Source of the DNA: Candidatus Mediterraneibacter faecipullorum
Lineage (GTDB): Bacteria; Bacillota; Clostridia; Lachnospirales; Lachnospiraceae
Assembly: GCA_019119675.1 (NCBI GenBank)
Contig: DWWO01000010.1
Location: 1-40,517 of the forward strand
Length of the DNA stretch: 40,517 nt
Direction: 5' to 3'
The notes under the pieces were generated by a model. It was not told where the DNA came from. It saw only the letters and a list, made by a program, of their open reading frames with translations, and did not search any database. The position numbers and the translations under genes were made by a program. Shown here in pieces: positions 16,177 to 23,958 of this stretch (its first letter is position 1; the number at the start of each line of letters is the position of its first letter).

Positions 16177-17010
16177 ATGTATCGAATCATAAAGGTGCTG
16201 AACAACAACGGAATTCTTGTGTATCATAATGAGACGGGAAGGGAACTGATCCTGATGGGGAACGGGATCGGATTCGGAAAGAAGCCGACACAGCAGATTG
16301 AAAGCGTGCCCGGAGCGAAAGTATATTCTCTTGTCACAAGACGGAAACAGCAGTCAGTGCTCAAGGTTGTCAATGGTATACATCCCAGCTTTATCGAAGC
16401 GTCCGGATGTATCATAGAAGAGGCGGAAAAGGTCTTTAAAGAAGTGAATCACGAGATACTTCTTCCAATGGCTGACCATATTGCTCTTGCGGCAAAACGT
16501 GCAAAAGAAAACCGGCAGATCCCCAATCCGTTTACCCCGGATATCCGGGTGCTTTTTTCCAAGGAATATGCAGTTGCGATGCGCGGCCGGGATATCATCA
16601 AAGAGATGACGGGATACGCGATATCGGATGACGAGGTGGGATTTCTTACGCTCCATATCCATGCCGGACTGTCAGATGAGCAGGTGTCCGTGGCGCTGGA
16701 TACGACGCGGATCATCAATGAAGGGATCCGGATGATCGAGCATGAATTCCGGCAGAAGTTTTCCGAAGATTCTCTGGCATATACCCGACTGATGAGCCAT
16801 CTTTATTATATGGTGGCACGCGCGAGGAACGGAGAATCTACCAATGTGGACTTCAATGATTTCATTTTCAGCAATTATCCTGAGACGGGGCGTGTTGCAG
16901 AGAAAGTGTGCACCTATATGAGCGAGACCCTGAAAATGCCAGTGGGAAAGGAAGAAATCGGATTTCTCGCGATCCATATCCAGAGAGTAATCTCGCCTGA
17001 GACATTGTAG
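16177..17010 (+). CDS. glcT: GlcT/LicT-family transcription antiterminator
   Basis: A 277-residue RNA-binding antiterminator of the BglG/LicT family. Residues 1-57 form the CAT RNA-binding domain (MYRIIKVLNNNGILVYHNETG). Two PRD domains follow (about 65-170 and 172-277) with conserved histidines in PMADHIALAAK, LTLHIHAGL, LMSHLYYMV and LAIHIQRV, which are phosphorylated by HPr or by the EIIB of the partner PTS. It should bind the RAT at 13773 and allow transcription of ptsG. It is downstream of ptsG, 33 bp away, whereas glcT precedes ptsG in Bacillus subtilis. If co-transcribed, it would form a positive loop with its own target. Confidence 0.9.
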   Translation: MYRIIKVLNNNGILVYHNETGRELILMGNGIGFGKKPTQQIESVPGAKVYSLVTRRKQQSVLKVVNGIHPSFIEASGCIIEEAEKVFKEVNHEILLPMADHIALAAKRAKENRQIPNPFTPDIRVLFSKEYAVAMRGRDIIKEMTGYAISDDEVGFLTLHIHAGLSDEQVSVALDTTRIINEGIRMIEHEFRQKFSEDSLAYTRLMSHLYYMVARARNGESTNVDFNDFIFSNYPETGRVAEKVCTYMSETLKMPVGKEEIGFLAIHIQRVISPETL

Positions 17011-17033
17011 AATAAAGAGAATCTTGTTATACT
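17005..17033 (+). promoter_or_regulatory. candidate promoter for the bceRS-like genes
   Basis: TTGTAG (17005-17010), a 17-bp spacer and TATACT (17028-17033) lie just after glcT. The -35 overlaps the glcT stop codon. The -10 runs into the left arm of a long hairpin (17031-17076). Confidence 0.5.
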
Positions 17034-17076
17034 GATCGGTGTATGGCGGAGTTTTGTCCGCTGTGCACCGATCAGT
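17031..17076. repeat. palindrome before the response regulator gene
   Basis: Perfect 11-bp arms ACTGATCGGTG (17031-17041) and CACCGATCAGT (17066-17076) enclose a second small stem GCGGA/TCCGC (17046-17050 with 17057-17061). It ends about 17 bp before the response-regulator start. No T-tract follows, so an operator or 5' mRNA structure is more likely than a terminator. Confidence 0.65.
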
Positions 17077-17093
17077 CTGTTCAAGGAGGGCTT

Positions 17094-17783
17094 ATGTATA
17101 AAATACTTATCGTGGAAGACGACCTGCCCATGGCGCAGGCGATACAAAAAGAAATGAAGATGTGGGGCAACGAGGCGGAATATGTGCAGGATTTCCAGAA
17201 TGTACTGACAACATTCACAGCATATGATCCGCATCTGGTGCTCATGGATATCACCCTGCCGTTTTATAACGGCTATCACTGGTGCGGCGAGATCCGGAAG
17301 ATCTCCAATGTGCCGATCATATTTATTTCTTCGGCGGCGGATAATATGAATATCATCATGGCGGTCAATATGGGCGGGGACGATTTTGTGGCAAAGCCCT
17401 TTGATCTAAATGTGCTGACGGCGAAAGTACAGGCTTTGCTCAGAAGGACCTATGATCTGGCGGGAGAGATCCCTGTCCTGGAACACAGAGGGGCGATCCT
17501 GAATCTGTATGATACGTCGCTTACCTATGAAGGGAAGAAGATCGATCTGACGAAAAATGAGTTCCGTATCTTGCAGACTCTAATGGAGAATAAGGGGCGG
17601 CTGGTGAGCAGGGATACGCTTATGACAAAATTGTGGGAGACGGATAATTATATTGAAGAAAATACACTGACGGTCAATATTGCACGATTGAGAAAGAAGC
17701 TTGAGAAAGCCGGGCTTACGGATTTTATCACGACTAAGGTGGGCGAAGGCTATATCATCACACAGGATGCAGAGGGGAGATGA
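17094..17783 (+). CDS. bceR: OmpR-family response regulator, BceR-like
   Basis: A 229-residue two-component regulator. The receiver domain holds the acidic pocket EDD near residue 9, the phospho-aspartate D52 in LVLMDITLPFYNGY, and a conserved lysine in FVAKPFD. The C-terminal winged helix (LTKNEFRILQTLMENKGRLVSRD, then TVNIARLRKKLEKAG) binds DNA. The ATG at 17094 follows CAAGGAGGGCTT. The histidine kinase begins 5 bp after its stop. The BceR name rests on the partner kinase type and on the Bce-like transporter 1.3 kb downstream, whose promoter carries a matching operator (18969-18986). Confidence 0.88.
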   Translation: MYKILIVEDDLPMAQAIQKEMKMWGNEAEYVQDFQNVLTTFTAYDPHLVLMDITLPFYNGYHWCGEIRKISNVPIIFISSAADNMNIIMAVNMGGDDFVAKPFDLNVLTAKVQALLRRTYDLAGEIPVLEHRGAILNLYDTSLTYEGKKIDLTKNEFRILQTLMENKGRLVSRDTLMTKLWETDNYIEENTLTVNIARLRKKLEKAGLTDFITTKVGEGYIITQDAEGR

Positions 17784-17787
17784 GAGA

Positions 17788-18780
17788 ATGAAGCGCTTTT
17801 TCAGATATCTCTATGACTGCCGGTACGTGTGGCTGTGGGTGATGATAAGCGGAGCAATATTTGCAGGTGTATTTGCCCTATATGGGATCCGGATGGAGGC
17901 GGTGTGGTACCCGCTTCTTTTATCTGCATTGTCCGGTCTGGTTTTTCTGATGCTGGGATTTTTAAGATACAGACGGAAGCATATGGAGCTTGAACGGCTG
18001 CAGCCCGGGGCTGCGCCGTGTGCAGAGTATCTTCCCCGGGCGGACAGCCTGACGGAGAGCGACTATCAGGCGCTTGTGCTCCGGGAAGAGGAGGCGAACC
18101 GCGCGAGAAAAGAAGAGTGGGACAGTGCCAGGAACGATATGAATGATTATTATGCCGTGTGGGTACACCAGATCAAGGCGCCGATCGCTGTTATGCGTGT
18201 CATGCTCCAGCAGGAGGATACCCAGGAGAACAGAGAGCTGTCGGCAGAATTATTCCGCATTGAGCAGTATGCCGAGATGGCGCTTTACTACATTCGACTC
18301 GGCGAGGGGGCTTCCGATCTGGTCATTCAGGAGTATGAGCTGGACGATATCATCCGGAAGGCGGTGCGGAAGTATGCCGGACAGTTTATCCGCAGGAAGA
18401 TACGGCTTGTATACGCTGGTACGGACGAACGCGTGGTGACAGACGAGAAATGGCTATCCTTTATCATTGAACAGCTCCTGTCCAATGCGGTGAAATATAC
18501 TCCGGAAGGAGGAAATGTCACGATATCAGTGGATGATAAGAAACAGCTTTCTGTCACGGACACGGGAATCGGTATTTCACCGGAAGACCTTCCGCGGATC
18601 TTTGAGAAGGGCTATACCGGGTATAACGGGCGTCTGGACAAGAAGTCTACCGGGATCGGACTGTATCTGTGCAGGACTGCAGCGGATAAGCTCGGGCACA
18701 GGCTGCTGGCGCAGTCGGAACCGGGAAAGGGCAGCAGGTTTATCGTTGACCTGAAGACGTATTCACTGCAGGCGGAGTAG
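17788..18780 (+). CDS. bceS: intramembrane-sensing histidine kinase, BceS-like
   Basis: A 330-residue kinase with two membrane helices in the first ~60 residues (about 13-33 and 38-58) and almost no outer loop, the layout of intramembrane-sensing kinases that read the state of a partner ABC transporter. The phospho-histidine is H127 in WVHQIKAPI, the N box is NAVKYTPEGG, and the G boxes are DTGIGISPEDL and STGIGLYLC. The start follows GAGGGGAGATGAGAG, 5 bp after the regulator gene. It probably senses bacitracin or a cationic peptide through the BceAB-like transporter downstream; the actual drug cannot be told. Confidence 0.88.
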   Translation: MKRFFRYLYDCRYVWLWVMISGAIFAGVFALYGIRMEAVWYPLLLSALSGLVFLMLGFLRYRRKHMELERLQPGAAPCAEYLPRADSLTESDYQALVLREEEANRARKEEWDSARNDMNDYYAVWVHQIKAPIAVMRVMLQQEDTQENRELSAELFRIEQYAEMALYYIRLGEGASDLVIQEYELDDIIRKAVRKYAGQFIRRKIRLVYAGTDERVVTDEKWLSFIIEQLLSNAVKYTPEGGNVTISVDDKKQLSVTDTGIGISPEDLPRIFEKGYTGYNGRLDKKSTGIGLYLCRTAADKLGHRLLAQSEPGKGSRFIVDLKTYSLQAE

Positions 18781-18803
18781 GCGGCGCTCCCTGCATGCGT
18801 GAG

Positions 18804-18968
18804 CTAGTACAGTGAATAACAAATAATCAGCCATATCACTTGCCTGATTTTTCATCTGCGGCGTTGTCGTCAATCGACGTAGCCACCGCTACGCCTCATT
18901 CCTCCGCCTTGCATATGAAGAAATCATTCTGCGTGATATAGCTATTCATTTATTTTTCACTGTACTAG
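18804..18968. mobile_element. 165-bp palindromic MITE-like element
   Basis: Perfect 13-bp terminal inverted repeats, CTAGTACAGTGAA (18804-18816) and TTCACTGTACTAG (18956-18968), bound the element. The two halves keep pairing inward with scattered mismatches (ATATCAC/GTGATAT, TGATTT/AAATCA, TTCAT/ATGAA), and a small CGTAGC/GCTACG hairpin lies near the centre. It has no open reading frame of note. No clear target-site duplication is visible. It fills most of the 296-bp gap between bceS and bceA and would fold into a long hairpin if transcribed. The centre looks like a sequence seen repeatedly in Lachnospiraceae genomes, from memory only. Confidence 0.75.
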
Positions 18969-18986
18969 TGTGACAATAGTGTCACA
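18969..18986. promoter_or_regulatory. BceR-type operator of the transporter genes
   Basis: The 18-bp palindrome TGTGACA-ATAG-TGTCACA starts directly after the MITE-like element. It fits the inverted TNACA-N4-TGTNA form described for BceR-class regulators. A TATACT -10 (19030-19035) lies 44 bp further with no recognisable -35, as expected for an activator-dependent promoter. A third half-site TGTCAC occurs at 19001. Confidence 0.65.
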
Positions 18987-19076
18987 TGGACCGGTTGGAA
19001 TGTCACAGGATTCGATGTCGGCATTCCGGCCGGTTTTGTTATACTGAGTCCAGAAAACATGAAGGAGGTCAGTTTC

Positions 19077-19841
19077 ATGACTGTTTTGGAAGTAAAAAAC
19101 TTGAAGAAAATATACCGTACCCGGTTTGGAGGGACTCAGGTGCAGGCTCTCTCCTGTGTGAATTTTTCTGTGGAGGAGGGGGAATATGTGGCGATTATGG
19201 GGGAGAGCGGGAGCGGTAAGACAACGCTCCTGAACATGCTGGCGGCGCTGGATAAGCCGACGGAAGGTGAAGTCTGTCTGGACGGGAAGCCGCTTTCGGG
19301 GATAAAAGATAAGAATATCTCCGAGTTCAGGCGGGACAATCTGGGATTTGTATTTCAGGAATTCAATCTCCTCGATACATTTAATGTAAAAGATAACATT
19401 CTCCTGCCGCTTGTACTCAAAGGCGAGACATACAAGGAGATGACGAAGAAGCTTATGCCGATCGCCAAAGAGCTGGGGATCGCACCTTTACTGGAAAAGT
19501 ACCCATATGAGATCTCCGGAGGACAGAAACAGAGAGTGGCGGCTGCAAGGGCGCTGATCACAGATCCGAGGATCATTCTTGCCGATGAGCCTACAGGGGC
19601 GCTGGACTCCAGGTCAACAGATGAGCTTCTGGCATTATTTGCAAAGATCAGCCAGAAAGGACAGACGATCCTTATGGTGACCCACTCGGTCAAAGCTGCG
19701 AGCAAAGCGGGACGGGTCCTTTTTATCCGTGACGGAGAAGTATACCATCAGGTCTACAGAGGAAATATGTCGGATGAACAGCTCTATCAGAAGATCTCTG
19801 ACACACTCACGATACTGGCGACAGGCGGTGACAGACGATGA
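19077..19841 (+). CDS. bceA: ABC transporter ATP-binding protein, BceA-like
   Basis: A 254-residue ATPase of the MacB/LolD/BceA group. The Walker A is GESGSGKTTLLNML near residue 44, the signature ISGGQKQRVAAARAL near 148, and Walker B IILADEPTGALDS near 167, followed by the switch histidine in MVTHSVKAA. The start at 19077 follows GAAGGAGGTCAGTTTC. The permease gene overlaps its end by 4 bp (ATGA). With the permease it should remove or shield against cell-wall-active peptides, and it should also signal to the BceS-like kinase upstream. Confidence 0.92.
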   Translation: MTVLEVKNLKKIYRTRFGGTQVQALSCVNFSVEEGEYVAIMGESGSGKTTLLNMLAALDKPTEGEVCLDGKPLSGIKDKNISEFRRDNLGFVFQEFNLLDTFNVKDNILLPLVLKGETYKEMTKKLMPIAKELGIAPLLEKYPYEISGGQKQRVAAARALITDPRIILADEPTGALDSRSTDELLALFAKISQKGQTILMVTHSVKAASKAGRVLFIRDGEVYHQVYRGNMSDEQLYQKISDTLTILATGGDRR

Positions 19842-21883
19842 AGGGCGGATTCTATATCAGACTGGCAAAAGACGGGATCGTGAAGAACAGGAAACTATAC
19901 TTTCCGTATATCCTCACCTGCATCTGCATGATCATGATGTTCTACATTATTTACTATCTCGGATTCTCCGCCGATTTTACGTCGGTGCGGGGTGGAGATA
20001 TGCTGCAGTCCTTCCTCATGATAGGGGTGTTTATCATCGCGATTTTTGCCCTGATCTTTCTCTTCTATACGAATTCGTTTCTGATCCGCAGAAGACAGAA
20101 AGAGTTCGGACTTTACAACATCCTCGGAATGGGCAAACGCAATCTGGTCAAGATCCTCGTGTGGGAGAACATACTGACGGCTGTGATATCCATAGCTGCG
20201 GGGCTTATCCTGGGTATCCTTTTCTCCAAACTGGCGGAACTTGCCGCCCTGCGTATTCTGGGCGGTGCGACAGGATTTGCCATCCATGTGGAGCTAAAAC
20301 CTGTCATAGCTACGGCGGGTCTCTTTCTCGTACTTTACTTTCTGATCATGCTACGGATGATATTTTATATTTTCCGGCTGCGTCCGGTAGAAATGTTAAA
20401 GAGCGAGAATGTAGGCGAGAAACCGCCAAAAGCAAACTGGATCCTGGCGGTCATCGGCGCTCTGCTTCTGGCGGGAGCATATTATCTGGCGGTTGCGGTC
20501 ATAGATCCGATGTCGGCGATGGTCATGTTTTTTGTAGCAGTGATCATGGTGATCATCGCCACATATCTGCTCTTTATCTCCGGATCGGTAGCGCTTTGCA
20601 AACTGCTCCAGAAGAACAAGAAGTATTACTATAAAACAAAACACTTTGTTTCCCTTTCATCGATGGTCTACCGCATGAAGCGGAACGGAGCGGGTCTTGC
20701 GTCGATCTGTATCCTCTCCACTATGGTGCTCGTGACCCTGTCGTCTACGGTGTGCATGTATGCACAGACGGAGGACGGGATCCAGAAGCGGTATCCGCAT
20801 GACATTACGATGGAGCTTACTTCGGATGATTACAGCGAGACCGAGCCATATAAAGAGATCGTATCCGATGTGCTTTCCGAATACGGAGAGAAAGCCGAAA
20901 ATGTGGAGGAGTTCCACTTTTACAGTGCGGCGGGATTTCAGTATCGTGATGAGTTCAGGCTGAGTATGGGAGGCTATTCCGAGACCGGTACAGGGGAGGT
21001 GGAGTCTATCCGGAGCGTCTATATGATCGATCTGGAAGATTATAACCGCCTTACAGGAGAAAATCGGGAAATGGAGGATGATGAGATCCTTCTATATCCG
21101 TTTAAGACTGACTACGATTATGACGCGTTATCGATCGCGGGCTGCGGCACATGGGATGTGGAGCTGCTTGACCGACAGCCTTTCCCTGCGGGAATGGCTC
21201 AGGCCGATGTTATGGGATTGTTCTTTATCGTAGTGAAAGACCTGCCGGTGATACAGCAGATCGAGGAGTACAGAAACTCTCTCGTGGAAGAAGACGACAG
21301 TCTGTTCCTGGCTTATATCGAGGAAAGCTACGGTTTTGACCTGCCCTGTGACGATGAGAAACAGATAGAGATCTATAACACGATCCTGGAGCGGATCGGA
21401 GCGCTGACCAGCCAGGAGGATGGCGTGGACTATCCACATTATTTTATTGACTCCAAGGCGGGCGGAAGAGCGGATTATATCGCGATCAACGGCGGGCTTT
21501 TCTTCCTGGGCGTACTTCTCGGCGCGGTGTTCCTCTTCGGTACGGTGCTGATCATGTACTACAAGCAGATCTCAGAGGGATATGAGGATCAGGACCGTTT
21601 CGATATCCTGATGAAAGTGGGAATGACCCGGAAAGAAGTGAAGCAGAGCATCAACTCTCAGGTGCTGACGGTATTCTTCCTGCCGCTGATCACCGCGGGG
21701 ATCCACCTTGCTTTCGCATATCCGCTGATCTCCAAGATCCTGCTCCTTATGTCAGCCACGGAGGAAAAGCTTCTGATCATGGTGACGATAGCATGCTATC
21801 TTGTGTTCGCCCTGTTCTATGTGGTTGTATATGCTGTCACTTCGAAAGAATACTATACAATTGTCAGCGGAAAGTCGAAGTGA
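19838..21883 (+). CDS. bceB: ABC transporter permease, BceB-like
   Basis: A 681-residue FtsX-type permease. It has one helix near residue 20-40, several in 55-300, a large outer domain of about 200 residues (roughly 310-540), and three closing helices. The repeated FtsX-like parts (RRRQKEFGLYNILGMGKRNL near 90 and MKVGMTRKEVKQSI near 590) and the outer domain between helices 7 and 8 are typical of Bce-type transporters, where that domain meets the peptide. The overlap with bceA implies coupled translation. No terminator is evident after it; a new promoter (21930-21957) serves the next gene. Confidence 0.9.
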   Translation: MKGGFYIRLAKDGIVKNRKLYFPYILTCICMIMMFYIIYYLGFSADFTSVRGGDMLQSFLMIGVFIIAIFALIFLFYTNSFLIRRRQKEFGLYNILGMGKRNLVKILVWENILTAVISIAAGLILGILFSKLAELAALRILGGATGFAIHVELKPVIATAGLFLVLYFLIMLRMIFYIFRLRPVEMLKSENVGEKPPKANWILAVIGALLLAGAYYLAVAVIDPMSAMVMFFVAVIMVIIATYLLFISGSVALCKLLQKNKKYYYKTKHFVSLSSMVYRMKRNGAGLASICILSTMVLVTLSSTVCMYAQTEDGIQKRYPHDITMELTSDDYSETEPYKEIVSDVLSEYGEKAENVEEFHFYSAAGFQYRDEFRLSMGGYSETGTGEVESIRSVYMIDLEDYNRLTGENREMEDDEILLYPFKTDYDYDALSIAGCGTWDVELLDRQPFPAGMAQADVMGLFFIVVKDLPVIQQIEEYRNSLVEEDDSLFLAYIEESYGFDLPCDDEKQIEIYNTILERIGALTSQEDGVDYPHYFIDSKAGGRADYIAINGGLFFLGVLLGAVFLFGTVLIMYYKQISEGYEDQDRFDILMKVGMTRKEVKQSINSQVLTVFFLPLITAGIHLAFAYPLISKILLLMSATEEKLLIMVTIACYLVFALFYVVVYAVTSKEYYTIVSGKSK

Positions 21884-21929
21884 TTGCAGTAATTTTGCGA
21901 AAATTTACAAAAACGGATCAAAAACACTG

Positions 21930-21957
21930 TTCAATTTGTGCATAATGATGATATAAT
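21930..21957 (+). promoter_or_regulatory. candidate promoter for the first cytidylate-kinase-like gene
   Basis: TTCAAT, 16 bp, and a consensus TATAAT (21952-21957) about 100 bp upstream of the start. The leader that follows has small GC-rich hairpins (CCGGG/CCCGG at about 21980-22005, AGCGCT/AGCGCT at about 22020-22037). Confidence 0.4.
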
Positions 21958-22057
21958 CTAACTGTGAATAAAACACTGGGGGCCGGGCATCAGCTGCGGA
22001 TTCCCGGTACGATAAATATAGCGCTCTTGCAGCGCTTCGCAGAGAGGAGTGACACAT

Positions 22058-22690
22058 ATGATGCAGCATACGATCATCACGATCGGCAGACAGTTTGGAA
22101 GCGGAGGACACGAGATCGGAAATAAACTGGCGGAGAGGCTTGATATTCCGCTGTATGACCACAATCTGATCCGCATGGCAGCACAGGAGCTGCGCATCAG
22201 CAATGAAGATGCGACAAAGGTAGATGAGACAATCCTGGGGAGATTCCTTTCAGCTTATGCATCAAGCAGTCTGGAGTATCGCGTATTTATGAACAGTGAT
22301 GAATCAGGAAAAACGCTGACAGACCGGGTATATGAGAGGCAGTCAGCGATCATCCGTAAACTTGCGGAGGAAGGACCGGGAATCTTCGTCGGAAGATGCG
22401 CAGACTATGTTCTCGGAGATTATACGAACTGTATCAATACATTTATTTATGCATATAAAGAAGACCGGATCCGCCGGATCATGAAGCTCTATAAACTGGA
22501 TGAAAAGCAGGCAGCCGACAAGATCAGGAAGACAGACCGCGACAGGAAAAATTATTATGAAGCGCGCACGAAAAGAGAGTGGGGAGGCATTGATGCAAAC
22601 AGCATGATGTTCAATGCGAGCCTGCTTGGAATCGACGGAGTGGTAGATGCGCTGGAAGCAATCTACCGGAAGTGGGAGACGCGCGAGTGA
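22058..22690 (+). CDS. cytidylate-kinase-like family protein (copy 1)
   Basis: A 210-residue P-loop protein of the cytidylate-kinase-like family. It opens with ITIGRQFGSGGHEIGNKLAERLDIPLYDHNLI and later has GPGIFVGRCADYVLGDY, then RIRRIMKLYKLDEKQAADKIRKTDRDRKNYYEARTKREWG. The nucleotide loop reads RQFGSGG rather than the GPAGAGKS of true Cmk, so it is not the housekeeping enzyme (that gene is at 32157). Substrate unknown. ATG 22058 follows GAGAGGAG; a GTG at 22049 is less likely. A close relative lies at 26567, on the other side of the liv genes. A strong terminator follows at 22704. Confidence 0.85.
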   Translation: MMQHTIITIGRQFGSGGHEIGNKLAERLDIPLYDHNLIRMAAQELRISNEDATKVDETILGRFLSAYASSSLEYRVFMNSDESGKTLTDRVYERQSAIIRKLAEEGPGIFVGRCADYVLGDYTNCINTFIYAYKEDRIRRIMKLYKLDEKQAADKIRKTDRDRKNYYEARTKREWGGIDANSMMFNASLLGIDGVVDALEAIYRKWETRE

Positions 22691-22703
22691 CAGATGAGGA
22701 GTA

Positions 22704-22756
22704 AAAAAGGAGAGACAGGAAAATGTACGTGTAAGATTTTCCTGCCTCTCCTTTTT
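22704..22756 (+). terminator. intrinsic terminator
   Basis: A long stem pairs 22704-22724 with 22736-22756 (AAAAAGGAGAG...CTCTCCTTTTT, one mismatch) around an 11-nt loop and ends in T5. The A-rich left arm also allows activity on the opposite strand. Confidence 0.85.
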
Positions 22757-22757
22757 A

Positions 22758-22957
22758 GTGCGTCCCCAGTTCAGCCGCACCATCGTGCTTTCTGTGCGTC
22801 CACAGTTCAGCCGCGCCATTCGTAAAACCGCACTTCGTGCTTACTGCGGCTGCCGCCGCTGTTTTACTCATTGACAGGCGCTCATCTCATGGAACAGTCC
22901 GCTCGAAAAATCATGCGAGCATGATTTTCTCTCCCGGCCAGCTCCATGGCTGAACTG
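22758..22957. repeat. degenerate intergenic repeats before livH
   Basis: The 374-bp gap 22691-23064 carries no gene. A ~36-bp unit around CAGTTCAGCCGC occurs twice in tandem (22767 and 22803), and its inverse GGCTGAACTG returns at 22948-22957, so the block can fold. Inside lies a 22-bp palindrome AAAATCATGC-GA-GCATGATTTT (22907-22928). It looks like a decayed intergenic repeat element. Confidence 0.6.
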
Positions 22958-22965
22958 TTATTACA

Positions 22966-22989
22966 AAACCGAGTGTGCTCGATTTTTTT
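22966..22989. terminator. short hairpin with T-tract
   Basis: CGAG-TGTG-CTCG (22970-22981) is followed by ATTTTTTT. It would end leftover transcription just before the liv promoter. The stem is only 4 bp of GC-rich pairing, so activity may be modest. Confidence 0.5.
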
Positions 22990-22990
22990 G

Positions 22991-23020
22991 TTGATTACTG
23001 TCGTATACCTGTGGTATAAT
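22991..23020 (+). promoter_or_regulatory. liv operon promoter
   Basis: TTGATT (22991-22996), an 18-bp spacer and a perfect TATAAT (23015-23020) preceded by TGTGG, close to an extended -10. It lies 45 bp before the livH start. Confidence 0.7.
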
Positions 23021-23064
23021 CAGTTGATATATAATAGTAAAGTATGGAATGGAAGGGAATGAAT

Positions 23065-23949
23065 ATGAGCTTTATATCGTATTTAATCAACGGATTAAGT
23101 CTGGGAAGTGTCTATGCGATCATCGCTCTTGGTTATACCATGGTGTACGGTATTGCGAAAATGCTGAATTTTGCGCATGGCGATGTTATTATGATCGGTG
23201 CCTACATGGCTTTGCTTGCCATGACTCAGGCCGGTCTGTCGCCGGTCATCGCGGTGCTGATCGCAATCGTCGTATGTACCGTGCTCGGTGTCGTGATCGA
23301 GAGAATTGCATATAAGCCGCTCAGGAATGCAGCTTCATCGCTGTCAGTGCTGATCACGGCGATCGGTGTCAGCTATCTGCTGCAGAATATTGCGCTGCTT
23401 GCCTTTGGCTCTAACGCAAAGACTTTCCCGTCAGTTATCAAGTGGAGCGGGATCACGCTGGCGGGAGGACAGCTCAGTATTTCAGGTGTTACGATCGTCA
23501 CGATCGGAGTCTGCATTGTCATTATGATCGTGCTTGTGGCATTTGTACAGAAGTCAAAACCCGGTCAGGCGATGCGTGCAGTGTCTGAGGACAAAGGCGC
23601 CGCACAGCTTATGGGAATCAACGTAAACGGAACGATCGCCCTGACATTTGCCATTGGTTCTGCCCTGGCAGCAATCGCAGGCGTCCTGTACTGCTCAGCC
23701 TATCCGAGTGTAACACCGTATACCGGAGCAATGCCTGGTATCAAGGCGTTCGTGGCAGCAGTATTCGGCGGTATCGGTTCGATCCCGGGCGCGTTTATCG
23801 GCGGACTTCTCCTTGGGATCATCGAGATCTTTGGAAGGGCGTATATTACATCACAGATGGCTGATGCCCTGGTATTTGCAGTGCTTATCGTCGTACTTTT
23901 AGTGAAACCTACGGGACTTTTAGGCAAGAAGATTCAGGAGAAAGTGTAG
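23065..23949 (+). CDS. livH: branched-chain amino acid ABC permease LivH
   Basis: A 294-residue inner-membrane permease of the LivH class with about eight hydrophobic helices. Typical stretches are LINGLSLGSVYAIIALGYTMVYGIAKMLNFAHGD at the start, RAVSEDKGAAQLMGINV near 175, and AFVAAVFGGIGSIPGAFIGG near 230. It pairs with LivM to form the channel. The start ATG at 23065 follows GGAAGGGAA; in-frame ATGs at 23044 and 23059 are weaker. It is the first gene of livHMGF. No periplasmic-type binding protein gene precedes it, so the substrate specificity (Leu/Ile/Val or another) is open. Confidence 0.93.
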   Translation: MSFISYLINGLSLGSVYAIIALGYTMVYGIAKMLNFAHGDVIMIGAYMALLAMTQAGLSPVIAVLIAIVVCTVLGVVIERIAYKPLRNAASSLSVLITAIGVSYLLQNIALLAFGSNAKTFPSVIKWSGITLAGGQLSISGVTIVTIGVCIVIMIVLVAFVQKSKPGQAMRAVSEDKGAAQLMGINVNGTIALTFAIGSALAAIAGVLYCSAYPSVTPYTGAMPGIKAFVAAVFGGIGSIPGAFIGGLLLGIIEIFGRAYITSQMADALVFAVLIVVLLVKPTGLLGKKIQEKV

Positions 23950-23958
23950 GTGGACGGT

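Noticed and set aside
21976-22048. Riboswitch in the leader of the first cytidylate-kinase-like gene
   Set aside because: Two small GC-rich hairpins are present, but no known aptamer core was recognised.
22343-22819. 158-codon minus-strand frame opposite copy 1 of the cytidylate-kinase-like gene
   Set aside because: Its N-terminal repeats come from the tandem DNA repeat and the rest is antisense to a real gene.
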